64,000 bases of DNA from Paenibacillus wulumuqiensis. GTDB lineage: Bacteria; Bacillota; Bacilli; Paenibacillales; Paenibacillaceae. The notes under the pieces are model-generated. The model ran no database searches. It saw only the letters and a list, made by a program, of their open reading frames with translations, and was not told the DNA's origin. Location: positions 229,634 to 293,633 of the forward strand of contig NZ_KQ040793.1 of NCBI RefSeq assembly GCF_000971965.1, written 5' to 3'. Below are positions 35,415-46,100 of the stretch, piece by piece (within the stretch, counting starts at the first letter, position 1; the number at the start of each line of letters is the position of its first letter). Made by a program: the position numbers and the translations under genes.

Positions 35415-38400
35415 TTACTTTGTCCGCAAGCGTAAAATCACCCTTCTCTTCTTCGTTATGCTGATCCTGTTCGGTGTCACGCAGCTGGCCCAGATGCCAA
35501 AGCAGCTCATGCCGGATATCGTTGTCAAAACGGCTCTTGTTACCACTACATACGCTGGTGCAACACCGGAATTGATGGAACAGACCGTTACGGAGGTATT
35601 GGAGCAGAAGATCAAAGAGGTTACCAATCTCAAAACGATCTCCTCCACCTCGGGAAACGGAATCTCGACGATTACCGTTCAGGCCGAGGATGATGCAAAT
35701 GCCAAGGATACATGGAATGAACTGCGCCGCAAAGTCGAAGATGCGCAGGCGGAACTGCCGACCGATGCCGATACACCGGTCGTTAATGATAACCTGACAT
35801 CCACTTTTGTCCAGTCCTTTGCTATTTACGGCAAAACCAAAGAAGACATCTATGGTCTTAGCGATCTGATGAATACATGGCGTGACCAGCTCCGGTCCGT
35901 ACCTGGTATCACCAGCGTTGAGATCCAGGGGATTCCGGATCAGCAGGTACGTATCGATCTCGATATGGCCAAGCTGCAGCAGTACAATATCTCCTGGGAA
36001 ACGATACGACAGGCAATCCAGTCCGAGAACAACCGTGTACCTACAGGTAATATTACTTATGAGAATCGCTCTTATCAGCTGACGGTTGATAAGGCAACCG
36101 ACTACAATACATTAAAGGATATTGTAGTCTTCCAGACTGAAGCAGGCATACCGGTCTACCTCAAAGATGTAGCCGATGTACAGCTGCTCAAGCAAACGGA
36201 ATCCTACTTAAGTTATTACAACGGTGTTCCTTCCATTTCACTGGATATCAGCAGCCAGACTGGTTCTGACGTACCAACAATGAACGAACGTCTGACCGAG
36301 AAAATGAATTCTCTTAAAAAGACACTGCCGGCCAATGTCAAAATCGTCTCCCTGTTTGCACAGAATGACGAAGTGGAGCGGATCTTTGGTGGATTGATCA
36401 AGGAAATGCTGATCGCTATCGCAGCGGTTATCCTGATCTGTACGCTCGGTATGAACCTGCTCACCGCCGGATTTGTGGCCCTTGCCATTCCGGTCTCGAT
36501 TGCGCTCGGCCTGATCTTCCTGCCGGGGCTCGGCATTACACTGAACCAGATTACGATTGTCGGTCTGATCATCGTACTGGGGATTCTGGTCGATGACGCG
36601 GTCGTCGTCAATGACAATATTGAACGAAGGCTGTCTACGCTCGGAGAGAATCCGACGGATGCCTCGATCAAAGGAACCAAGGAAGTGGCCATTTCCATTA
36701 TTACCGCTACACTGGCAACAATCTCGGCCTTCCTGCCGCTGATGGTGCTGCAGGGTGATATGGGTGCCTTTATTCGTCCGATTCCGACCGTCATCTCTCT
36801 CTGTATGCTGGCGTCAATGATCATGTCCCTGACGATCATCCCGATCTTCCGCCAGTGGTATGAAGAACGTCAGATCGAACGCGGCAAGCGTCACATCGAC
36901 AAGCCTGCCGGTCTGCTCGGTCGTCAGATTCAGGCGGTCAGCAATGGCTACGCACACCGTCTGATGCCAAAAGTATTAAAACGTCCACTGCTGATCGGTC
37001 TGATTGGTCTGGTCGTCAGTACATTTGCTTATGGACTTGCAGCTTTCACTCCTGTAGAGCTGTTCCCGACATCCGAAGATCCGCAGATTACCATCAATGT
37101 GAATCTGCCTTCCGGTACATCGCTGCAAGAAACGGACCGGATCGTCCAGAGCATGGCTGCATGGCTCAAAAAGCAGCCTGAAGTTGAAAACATGGCGTAT
37201 GCTTCCGGCGGCGCCGCTCCCCAGCTGTTCACCAACTTGAGCGGACTTGGCGGCGGCAGTGCCAATGCCGGGCAGATTCTCATTACCGGTAAGCATGGCA
37301 TGAACATCAGCCAGACGACCGACGAGTGGGCAGATACGCTCAAAAAGGATTATCCGGGCATCCAGACTTCCGTAAGCGGAACCGATCTCGGGGTATCCGT
37401 CGGTAAGCCGGTATCCATCCGTATTCTCGGAGATGATCTGGAAGAGATCCGTAGTCTGACGGATCAGATCAAACAGATTATCGGTAACACACCAGGTACT
37501 TATGGTATTAGCGATACGATGGGTATTGATAACTACGCGCTTGATTTTGTCGTAAACAAACAGGCGATGGACCGTTACAAAGTAACCTACGGCAATCTGA
37601 CCCAGACCCTCCTGATGATGGGCAGCGGGATGAGTGTTGGGGACTTTGACAATGGCGAAGATCTGGTGGATATGAAAGTGTACATGAAGGGCTCGCAATC
37701 CGTCAGCCCGACCACACTGCTGCAGCAGGTAAACATTACCAACTCGGCAGGCGTACAGATTCCGCTGTCCCAGATCGTCAGCATGAAACCAACATTCTCC
37801 ATCCAGCAGATCGACCGTTATGATCTACAGCGTGTCAACACGATCGAAGCTGACGTCAACGGACGTACAGCTACCGAAGTTATGCAGGAGATCCAGCCGA
37901 AGCTGCAGCAGCTGAATTTCCCTGAAGGTTACACATGGGAAATTGGCGGTGAAACGTCCAACCAGGCAGATACATTTGGTGACCTGGGTAAACTGTTCGT
38001 TGTTGCTGTCTTCCTGATCTTTATTCTGATCGTAATTCAGTTCTACTCCCTGTCGATTCCGCTCATCATCATGACGACGGTGTATCTGGCAGCAGCCGGT
38101 GGTATTCTCGGCTTGTTCCTGACACGTACACCAATCGGCTTTATGTCGGTCATGGGGATTATTGCCCTCGCGGGTATCGTCGTCCGGAACGGTATCGTAC
38201 TGATCGAGTTTATCGAGGATGCCAGACATGAAGGCATGGAACTGAAGGAAGCGATTATCCAGGCGGCCTCCGCCCGTTTCCGTCCGATCCTGCTGACTTC
38301 CCTGACAGCGATTGTCGGTATGATTCCAATCGCAACAGTTGGCGAGCTGCTGTTCCGCCCGCTCGGAGTTGTCATTATTTTCGGTCTGATCTTCTCGACC

Positions 38401-38529
38401 ATTCTGACTCTGTTCGTTGTTCCATCTCTCTATATGGTTGTCGCTCGTTCCAAGGACAAGCGCCAGGCACGCAAAATGGAACGCAAACAAAGACGGAGAG
38501 AAAAGCTTAACGCTGCACCCAAAGTATAA
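35407..38529 (+). CDS. RND-family efflux pump (AcrB/SwrC type)
   Basis: The 1040-residue pump has twelve membrane segments in two halves and two large extracytoplasmic loops. The proton-relay acids are in LGILVDDAVVVNDNIERRL (TM4), and the matching basic residue is in GIVVRNGIVLIEF (TM10). It should expel hydrophobic or amphipathic compounds by proton antiport. The closest well-known Bacillota relative is SwrC/YerP, which protects against surfactin. Here it has a dedicated adaptor and a TolC-like neighbour. The start overlaps the adaptor stop. Confidence 0.93.
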   Translation: MINYFVRKRKITLLFFVMLILFGVTQLAQMPKQLMPDIVVKTALVTTTYAGATPELMEQTVTEVLEQKIKEVTNLKTISSTSGNGISTITVQAEDDANAKDTWNELRRKVEDAQAELPTDADTPVVNDNLTSTFVQSFAIYGKTKEDIYGLSDLMNTWRDQLRSVPGITSVEIQGIPDQQVRIDLDMAKLQQYNISWETIRQAIQSENNRVPTGNITYENRSYQLTVDKATDYNTLKDIVVFQTEAGIPVYLKDVADVQLLKQTESYLSYYNGVPSISLDISSQTGSDVPTMNERLTEKMNSLKKTLPANVKIVSLFAQNDEVERIFGGLIKEMLIAIAAVILICTLGMNLLTAGFVALAIPVSIALGLIFLPGLGITLNQITIVGLIIVLGILVDDAVVVNDNIERRLSTLGENPTDASIKGTKEVAISIITATLATISAFLPLMVLQGDMGAFIRPIPTVISLCMLASMIMSLTIIPIFRQWYEERQIERGKRHIDKPAGLLGRQIQAVSNGYAHRLMPKVLKRPLLIGLIGLVVSTFAYGLAAFTPVELFPTSEDPQITINVNLPSGTSLQETDRIVQSMAAWLKKQPEVENMAYASGGAAPQLFTNLSGLGGGSANAGQILITGKHGMNISQTTDEWADTLKKDYPGIQTSVSGTDLGVSVGKPVSIRILGDDLEEIRSLTDQIKQIIGNTPGTYGISDTMGIDNYALDFVVNKQAMDRYKVTYGNLTQTLLMMGSGMSVGDFDNGEDLVDMKVYMKGSQSVSPTTLLQQVNITNSAGVQIPLSQIVSMKPTFSIQQIDRYDLQRVNTIEADVNGRTATEVMQEIQPKLQQLNFPEGYTWEIGGETSNQADTFGDLGKLFVVAVFLIFILIVIQFYSLSIPLIIMTTVYLAAAGGILGLFLTRTPIGFMSVMGIIALAGIVVRNGIVLIEFIEDARHEGMELKEAIIQAASARFRPILLTSLTAIVGMIPIATVGELLFRPLGVVIIFGLIFSTILTLFVVPSLYMVVARSKDKRQARKMERKQRRREKLNAAPKV

Positions 38530-38564
38530 TTCCGATTGACGGGTATCATCCCAACATAGTAAAC

Positions 38565-38597
38565 GGAAGGAGCCGGACGTGTAAGCCGGCTCCTTCC
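38565..38597. other. perfect hairpin after the RND gene
   Basis: A 12-base perfect stem (GGAAGGAGCCGG and its complement) with a nine-base loop, lacking a T tract and followed directly by a true terminator hairpin. It may protect the 3' end of the efflux mRNA. Confidence 0.55.
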
Positions 38598-38600
38598 GGA

Positions 38601-38641
38601 TCGAAAACGGACTCTACAGCAAGGGTCCGTTTTCTGTATTT
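38601..38641 (+). terminator. terminator of the adaptor-RND operon
   Basis: GAAAACGGAC and GTCCGTTTTC form a ten-base perfect stem; a T-rich stretch follows. The TetR gene begins 35 bases later. Confidence 0.65.
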
Positions 38642-38675
38642 TATTGGCTTATTATATGTGGAAGGAGAAGCGCCC

Positions 38676-39563
38676 TTGAAAAGCAAAGAAGAAGATATTA
38701 TCGAGGCAGCGGTTCGACTTTTTTCCGAAAAAGGATATACGGCAACATCTGTTGACGAAATCGCCAAAGAAAGCGGAATGGCCAAAGCTTCTTTTTACAA
38801 GTTTTTTCAAAGCAAGGAAGATGTACTGATCGCGACGGTAAAAGCACATTCGCAGATTGTGGAAGAACATATTTTCCGTTTTTATGCTTCTGCAGAGGTC
38901 GAGCCGCTGCAGAAAATTGCCAGCTTTATTCAGGTGCATATGGAAAGCACCCTCGAAAGCAAAATCCACTCGGTCATGATGTCCGTGCATGATAAAAGCA
39001 TCCTGCAAAATGAAAAGCTGCTCGAAGAATGCCTGAGATTGGAATTTCGGCTGAATCAATGGAGCACCGACTGTCTCGTGGATATTTACGGCGACAAGGT
39101 CAAACCTTATGTGTACGATATTATTTTCCTGATTCGCGGACTGCTTATGCAGTATATGTTTCTGCCGGTTATCGGTGTCAAATCGAATCTCGATCAATCC
39201 GAACTCTCCGGCTATCTGGCGAGAATGGTCGACTGGATGGCTGCGAGTATGTTCGATCATGGATACAAGCCGATCTGGAACTGCCAGGAAATGCAGATCG
39301 GACAGCAGGACATCCAGGACAGCCCGGTTTTCAAAGGAATCATGATTCACGAACTGCTGCTCAGCCTCAAGCGCAGTCTGCATCATCTTCATCTGCCGGA
39401 TGAGGAAAAGGAAGAAACCTGGCAGGTATTATCCACTCTGGAACAGGAGATTACCGCTGAACGTCTCCGCTCCGGCCTGATCAAGGCAATGCTGCAGTTT
39501 CTGGAGCAGCAGCCTGTATTTGCAGAAGACTGCGCAAGATTGAAAAAAATACTGGCTGTCTGA
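38676..39563 (+). CDS. TetR-family regulator of the efflux locus
   Basis: The 295-residue protein has an N-terminal TetR helix-turn-helix (DIIEAAVRLFSEKGYTATSV then DEIAKESGMAKASFYKFF, about 7-45). The C-terminal region is longer than the usual 200 residues, suggesting a large ligand pocket. The TTG after GGAAGGAG is chosen; the upstream GTG contains the ribosome site. Placed just after the RND operon, it is the likely drug-responsive repressor. Confidence 0.88.
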   Translation: MKSKEEDIIEAAVRLFSEKGYTATSVDEIAKESGMAKASFYKFFQSKEDVLIATVKAHSQIVEEHIFRFYASAEVEPLQKIASFIQVHMESTLESKIHSVMMSVHDKSILQNEKLLEECLRLEFRLNQWSTDCLVDIYGDKVKPYVYDIIFLIRGLLMQYMFLPVIGVKSNLDQSELSGYLARMVDWMAASMFDHGYKPIWNCQEMQIGQQDIQDSPVFKGIMIHELLLSLKRSLHHLHLPDEEKEETWQVLSTLEQEITAERLRSGLIKAMLQFLEQQPVFAEDCARLKKILAV

Positions 39564-39701
39564 TCGCCAGTAATCGGCACAAAGCAAACAGGCAAACTCT
39601 GTCGGCGGCTCGCCTCATCGTACGATAGACCGCCCGCCGTCCGCACTGAAACACCGTTCACCTGTCCGTTTTCTATATCACACGGAATCCGATGTGATAC
39701 G

Positions 39702-39742
39702 CCAAAAAGCTGTATTCCCTTAGAGGAATACAGCTTTTTTTG
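39702..39742. terminator. terminator between TetR and DivIVA-domain genes
   Basis: A 15-base perfect stem (AAAAAGCTGTATTCC and its complement), a six-base loop and T residues on both strands. Confidence 0.92.
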
Positions 39743-39850
39743 GGAATATACTGATATACTGCGCACAGCAGCAATATCGACACCTGCAGATCAGGAGCTT
39801 ATGTGCAGCTCCACGCTATCCGCAGTGGAACTGCTGCCTTGCACCGATAT

Positions 39851-40279
39851 TCAGTATTTATCCGAACGATCTTCCTGCAGACGGGCACGCATCTGGGCAA
39901 TCGTGCGTTCCAGACTGAGGATCGCTTCGGTTACCACGCTCTTATCCACACCATTCTCCAGGGCCTGGGCTCTGGCAAAGGCGCGTTCCTTTTCTTCATG
40001 GATGCGTTCCTTCTCTGCCATAACACGCTCTTTTTCATACGTTTGACGGCGCTGAAGCTCATTGTATTTATCGAGCAGATCCGTAATGATCTTGTAAAAG
40101 CGCTCATAGTCGAGGATGACATCGTCCAGAAAGAAATCCACTTCTTCCTGTGAGTATCCTCTCATCTTGGTCGTAAAATCCTTTTCATGAATCGTCAAAG
40201 CATCAAACTTGATCCCCAGCTGCTTGAATAACCGCTTCTGATCCTCCAGCTTGCGCTGATAATTCTCATCTACAGCCAT
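39851..40279 (-). CDS. DivIVA-domain protein
   Basis: The 142-residue protein has a DivIVA/GpsB-type N-terminal domain (KDFTTKMRGYSQEEVDFFLD then DVILDYERF, about 30-60) and a charged coiled coil (about 70-140). Such proteins sit at curved membrane or the division septum and organise wall synthesis or partner recruitment. It is shorter than DivIVA and longer than GpsB, so the exact paralogue is unclear. MAVDEN is taken as the start because GAGGGG lies ten bases upstream. Confidence 0.8.
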   Translation of the reverse strand: MAVDENYQRKLEDQKRLFKQLGIKFDALTIHEKDFTTKMRGYSQEEVDFFLDDVILDYERFYKIITDLLDKYNELQRRQTYEKERVMAEKERIHEEKERAFARAQALENGVDKSVVTEAILSLERTIAQMRARLQEDRSDKY

Positions 40280-40378
40280 GTTTATCATTCCCCTCATCCC
40301 TGTTCGCACAAGTACTTTATCTGTCTATAAATGTACCATAAAGAACAGGTTAGGGAAAATAAAGTCCGCAAAACAATC

Positions 40379-41797
40379 TCAGCGGAGCACCAGCCGGAAC
40401 ACGTGGGCAATCGGCGTCATGCCGCCTGCCCGGGCTTCGTCTGGCAGCACCGCATTGATTCCGTCCGGATAATCGGTAAAGGAAAGCCCTTGCACGACCG
40501 TCTCCCCGAGCAGATCCAGACTGACAATGTCCCCGTCATAGGGAATGTGCAGAGTCGCCGGGACCTCCCCTGTCTCCTCAGGGTACAGGTAGGCTGCATA
40601 GATGACTCCCTCTGCCAGCTTGGCAGTGAATGCCCATTCCCCGGTAAAAGCAGGCGCTATGCTGCGGGTCTCGTATATCGCTTCGCCGTATACATTCAGC
40701 CATGCACCCAGTCCCCGGATTCGCTCAATCGCGCCCTCCGGCAAGCGTCCGTCCGGCTGGGGGCCGACATTGAGTGCCAGATTGCCGCCCTTGGATACAA
40801 TCTCCAGCAGCAGATGCACCAGTTCGCGCACAGATTTGTACTTATCTTCATACCGGAATGAAAAGGAAGTTCCCATCGTCACACAGCTTTCCCATGGAAT
40901 CGACATCGGCTCGGCCGGGACGGTCTGTTCGGGCGTTACGATATTCTCATACGGTCCTCCTACAGTACGGTCGGCCGCCAGCAGCCAGGGCTGCGTTTTT
41001 CTGGCCCGTTCGACGACTTCCTCCAGCCGGATATCCTGTCCACCTTTGCCCGGTCGGACCCAGCCGGCATCCAGCCACAGCACATCGATCCGTCCATACC
41101 GGGTCAGCAGCTCCATCATCTGCTCATGGGTGAATTGAACAAATTGTTCCCACAGTCCCGGATACTCATGCGGATCGTAGCTGGGACCGCGCCAGGTGCT
41201 GCCGCGCTCCATGCCTTTGGCCCAGTAATAGGGAGTATGCCAGTCCGCTTTGGAAAAGTAGGCCGAGATCGCAAGCCCCCTTTCCCGGAAAGCCTCAAAC
41301 AGATGCCCTACAATATCCGCATACCGATGACGATGAAACGGCGTATCCGGCCCGGTAATCCGGTAGTCGGTTGTACCGGTATTCCACATGCAGAATCCGT
41401 CATGATGCTTGGTCGTAAAGTTCAGATAGCGGAACCCGCCTTCCAGTGCCAGATCGGCCCATTCCTCCGGTTGGAAGCGGAGCGGATTGAATGTCTTGTT
41501 CAGGTCAAAATATTCCCGTTTCAGCTTCTCCACATCCGGCTGCCAGTCGATGCCTTCTCTGGACCAGTCTGCATCATCATCGCTGAGTGCCCATGATTCG
41601 ACGATGCCCAGCTGGGAATATGGTCCCCAGTGCATCATCAGCCCCAGCTTCTGGTCCCTGAACCATTCCAACCGTTCCAGCAGATACGGATTGTCCGGCT
41701 GCACCCAGCTGTCTTCACTGCTGTAGTTATGCACACCGCTCTCGATCTCTGCTGCCGTTTCCTCAGGCTGCTGTGGGTTAACGGATGGATCATTCAT
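40379..41797 (-). CDS. GH29 alpha-L-fucosidase
   Basis: The 472-residue enzyme has the GH29 hallmarks: FRDQKLGLMMHWGPYSQLG near residue 50, YLNFTTKHHDGFCMW near 125 and the nucleophile Asp in DVLWLDAGW near 240. It removes alpha-linked fucose with retention. There is no signal peptide, so it acts on imported oligosaccharides. Its ATG overlaps the end of the GH125 gene by eight bases, with GGAGGTG as ribosome site, so it belongs to the glycosidase operon. Confidence 0.93.
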   Translation of the reverse strand: MNDPSVNPQQPEETAAEIESGVHNYSSEDSWVQPDNPYLLERLEWFRDQKLGLMMHWGPYSQLGIVESWALSDDDADWSREGIDWQPDVEKLKREYFDLNKTFNPLRFQPEEWADLALEGGFRYLNFTTKHHDGFCMWNTGTTDYRITGPDTPFHRHRYADIVGHLFEAFRERGLAISAYFSKADWHTPYYWAKGMERGSTWRGPSYDPHEYPGLWEQFVQFTHEQMMELLTRYGRIDVLWLDAGWVRPGKGGQDIRLEEVVERARKTQPWLLAADRTVGGPYENIVTPEQTVPAEPMSIPWESCVTMGTSFSFRYEDKYKSVRELVHLLLEIVSKGGNLALNVGPQPDGRLPEGAIERIRGLGAWLNVYGEAIYETRSIAPAFTGEWAFTAKLAEGVIYAAYLYPEETGEVPATLHIPYDGDIVSLDLLGETVVQGLSFTDYPDGINAVLPDEARAGGMTPIAHVFRLVLR

Positions 41798-43154
41798 GGG
41801 CTGCACCTCCTATCTGAGGCGATGAAGAGACAGGCTCATCCAGCAGACCTTTTTGCATCGCTGTATAGACGAGCCGGGAGAACAGACTGTTGGACCAGGC
41901 GAACCATGGTCTTGTAAATATCGCCGGATCATCGGCATGGAAGCCCTCGTGCATATAACCGGTCCCTGCATCAGTCGCTTCCAGCATATCGATCATCGCC
42001 AGCATCTCCTCATCCGTACTCGCCGTCAGGCCCTGCATGGATAATCCCATCGGCCAGACATAATCCGGCGGGGTATGCGGACTGCCCATACCGCTGGCTG
42101 CCTGCCCCGAGAAATAAAACGGGTTCTCTGTACTGAGAATAAAGCGCCGGGTGCGCAAATACATCGGATCATCCACTGCACAATACCCGAGATAAGGCAT
42201 CGATAGCAGGCTCGGTGTCCCCGCATCGTCCATCAGACAATGGTTGCCATAGCCATCCGTCTCATATGCATAGATCGGTCCATACACCGGATGACGATAA
42301 ATTCCGTACAATTCAATCCCATGCTGCACCTCTTCCTCCATTCGGGCCAGTTCCTCACAGAAAGCCAGATCGCGGTAGACTACCCGCACCATCTCCTGCA
42401 TCTGCTGCAGACAGACAACGGCAAACATATTGGACGGGATATTATAATGCAGCTCGCAGGCATCATCGCTCGGACGGAATCCCGACCAGATCATACCGGT
42501 ATAGCTGACCGGCATCCCGAGCCCCTGATTGCGGATCGTATCAATCGGTGGACAGTTCCGCCGGGTGAACCGGTACGGCGACTCCTCCATATGCCGCTGT
42601 TCGGTCCGCCACAGCTCATAGATGCTGCGCAGCCCCTGCTTGAATCCGGCATCAAAAATATCGGTGCTGCCGCTCGTTTTCCAGTAATGATAAGCCAGCC
42701 GGACGGTAAAACAAAGCGAATCCAGCTCAAACTTGCGCTCCCATACCCATGGTCCCATATCCGTCTCGTCCGCCGGGTCCCAGTGCCAGTCATTGGCCGT
42801 CTCGTTAAAAGCATTGGCATACGGATCAATTGACAGGTACAGCATATGACGGCGGATCAATCCGCTGATGATGCGCTGCAGCTGCTCATCTTCGGCACAG
42901 AGCGGCACATAATGCATCAGCTGCTCCACCGAATCGCGCAGCCAGAGCGCCGGAATATCACCGGTAATGACAAAAGTCGTCCCATCATCCAGCAGCTTGG
43001 TCGTCGTCTCCAGCGTATTGGGAAAGCAGTTACGGAACTGCCGGGCCAGCCGTGGACGATGACGCAGCCGCTGCTCTGCCTCGGCCAGCACTTCACGGAC
43101 AGCAGGCGGCAGTTCAAACGCGGACATTTTCAGAGTTTCCAGTTCATGTTTCAT
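41790..43154 (-). CDS. GH125 exo-alpha-mannosidase
   Basis: The 454-residue protein matches GH125, which removes non-reducing alpha-1,6-mannose by a metal-independent inverting mechanism. Diagnostic stretches are FVITGDIPALWLRDSVEQLM near 70-90, RRNCPPIDTIRNQGLGMPVS and WSGFRPSDDACELHYNIPSN, and the late YMHEGFHADDPAIFTRPWFA. No signal peptide. The start ATGA overlaps the GH38 stop, indicating coupled translation. Confidence 0.92.
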   Translation of the reverse strand: MKHELETLKMSAFELPPAVREVLAEAEQRLRHRPRLARQFRNCFPNTLETTTKLLDDGTTFVITGDIPALWLRDSVEQLMHYVPLCAEDEQLQRIISGLIRRHMLYLSIDPYANAFNETANDWHWDPADETDMGPWVWERKFELDSLCFTVRLAYHYWKTSGSTDIFDAGFKQGLRSIYELWRTEQRHMEESPYRFTRRNCPPIDTIRNQGLGMPVSYTGMIWSGFRPSDDACELHYNIPSNMFAVVCLQQMQEMVRVVYRDLAFCEELARMEEEVQHGIELYGIYRHPVYGPIYAYETDGYGNHCLMDDAGTPSLLSMPYLGYCAVDDPMYLRTRRFILSTENPFYFSGQAASGMGSPHTPPDYVWPMGLSMQGLTASTDEEMLAMIDMLEATDAGTGYMHEGFHADDPAIFTRPWFAWSNSLFSRLVYTAMQKGLLDEPVSSSPQIGGAAHE

Positions 43155-46100
43155 AACAGGGTACCTCGCTTCCATTTCAGCGTTTTAATTTCGTAGGGAC
43201 GGAAGGACAATGTGATACGACCATCGGTGACAGGGATGCTCTCCAGCTCATCTTCCAGCAGATTGGTCAGCACGACCTGATCACCGGAAGATAATTCCGC
43301 TGGGATGATATTTTGATGTTCGGCACTACCATGTTCACCTGCTCCAGGACTGCTGCCTGGCCGGGAATAAACGTCGTTAACGGCTTGGTTTGTTTCACTT
43401 TTTCCATTTAACACAGGCCAACTGATCTGCGCTGTGCCGCGGCTGCCGGAGGATTCGTAGAGCCGCATAATGGTACCGTCTCCATCCTCGGCTAGCTTGA
43501 TCGTCTCCAGAATAATATGACCACCTTCATAATTCAGCAGTGAACCTCCTGCCGGCTCAAGACCTTTTGCCTTTGCCGCATGATCATCGGCAAATCGGTA
43601 AGGTGCGGGCTGGTTAAGCTCCATGGCCGCACGCATGATATGGGCCTGCCGCCAATTGCCATCGTGCGGCAGCAGGGAATACGTAAATTCATGATTGCCC
43701 TGATCCGCCTGCTCATCCGGCCACTTGGGTGCACGTAGCAGGGAGAGACGCATATGTCCATTTTTGATATCATAGCCGTATTTGCAATCATTCAGCAGGC
43801 TGACCCCATAGTCGCCCTCGGAGATATCCGCCCAGCGGTGCCCGCATACTTCGAACTGGGCCTGTTCCCACGATGTATTGCTGTTCATCGTCCGCTCCAG
43901 TGCGCCAAATGGAATCTCATAGGTGGCGGAGGATGCTACCAGATCGACCGGGAAATTCACTTTGAGCAGCTTATGACTTTCCTGCCACTGTACCCGGGTC
44001 TTGAAGTCAATGCGCGGGTGATCATTATACAGATATATATCCTGGGTAATCTCCGACTGTCCGATCTGCCAGCCGAATCGCAGAATATCCCCGGTATGGC
44101 CGTGCATAATGACTCTGGAAAATAACAGCTGCGCCTTGCCGGCTGGCTGCCGGGCGAACAGCGGATCAATATCCCACGCATCCCACAGCGTCGGACGATC
44201 ATGATAATAGCCAAAAGCATTGCCGGTATGCCCTGCTTGAATCAGCTCCCGCTGGTGCCGCCGATCATACAGGGAATGAATCTCGCCCCGCTCATTGAAG
44301 CCAATCCGGTATAACGGAGTCTCCCAGACCGGCGGTACGGCTCCGCCAAGCACGATATCTGCCGGATGGCTCACATCATCTTCATGCTCATATTCGCCTG
44401 CGACATTCATGCTTGCTGCCGATGGTTCCGCCATGTCACCCTGCTGCGGACGAAGCTGGAGCACCCGGCAGCCGAAGGCGGGAATGGACGGAACGTATAC
44501 GCGAAGCAGATAGGCAGCTTCGGTTCCTTGTTCCTTTTCCGGCCTACGGGATGGTTGGCGTTCTGCCGACTCTCCATCTGCTGGATAGCTGGACCCGGAC
44601 GACTGTCCATTCGCTCCAGACGGAGCTGTGAGCGGAACGAGACCGGGCAGGCGCTTACGGGCAGCAGTGAACCGCAGCGGCGGTGCAGCAGTCTCTGCTG
44701 GCGGCTCTGTCATTTCCAGCGGTACGATATCACTGCGCAGCTGCTGGCTGTCCTGATCATATACGGCTATTCCCTGCAGCTCGCTGCCTCCCTCGATCTC
44801 CAGCCATTCGCCGCGTTCCCAGCCCAGACTGTTGAACACCACACACGCAGTACCTTCGCCGGACAGATCCAGCGCATCCATCCATACATCCAGCGCCTGA
44901 TCCAGCGCACCCTGACCGATCCGCAGAATCTCCTCGTATTCCACATCCGACGTATCGTATACCTCGGTAATTGCCGAACCGGGCACAATATCATGGAACT
45001 GATTGAGCATAATGCCGATCCAGCCCTGCCTGAACCGTTCGGTAGTAATGACCGCTCCTGTCGACTCACGGCTGTTGTTCCAGATCAATGGACTGACCGA
45101 ATAATCGGCCGGAGAATGGGCTGTACCGGATGGATCTGCATCCTGACCGGACAAAGAATCCATAGGCCGGGACAGGGATGGAGCCGGGATTGTTTCTTCC
45201 CTGTTCTCCCTGTCTGCATCGCTCTGCTGCGCAGGCAGGCTGGAACGGTTAAGCTGTATCGCTGCGAGCCGCTCCCAGATTTCCGCTTCCCGGTATAATG
45301 CTTCCGCCTTGCGGTTATAACGTTTGTTCCATGCCTGGGTCGTGTAGGTACCGCGGTGCAGCTCCAGATACAGATCGCCGTGCCAGACCGGCAGCTCGTC
45401 TGCTTTTTCCATAGTATGTTCAAAAAATTCCCTGGCTGTTCCGAATGCAGTCTGCGGCTGACCGATCATCATCTCCGAGTGCTGCACGTACTCCACCATA
45501 TCGAGGGTGACGCCGCCGCCTCCATCTCCGTGACCGTACAGCAGCATCTGCTCGGGATGGATGTCTTTTTGCCGGTAGGATTGCCAGTGTTCGTCGATAT
45601 CTTTGACACTTGTCGATTCATTGACCCCATGATTGAGATAGGACAGCACGGGTGTCCCATCAATGCCGACCCACTGGAACAGATCGTACGGGAAAATGTT
45701 CGTATCATTCCAGTTCAGCTTGGTCGTCATAAAATAATCAATGCCCGCCTGCCGCAGCAGCTGGGGCAGGGATGCCGCGTAGCCGAACGTATCCGGCAGC
45801 CACTCGATCGTCGACGTCACCCCGAACTCCTCCCGGTAAAAGCGCTGTCCATACAGCAGCTGCCGGGCCAGCGATTCGCCGCTCGGGATGTTCAGATCCG
45901 GCTCCACCCACATGCCGCCGACCAGCTCCCAGCGTCCTTCGGCGATATAGGCTTTTACTTTGGCATACAGGTCGGGATAATGATCCCTCACATAGGCAAA
46001 CAGCTGCGGCTGGCTCTGGGTATAAATGAATTCCGGATACTGCTCCAGCAGCGTACACATCGTCGAGAACGTACGGCTCGTCTTGCGCACTGTCTCGCGG

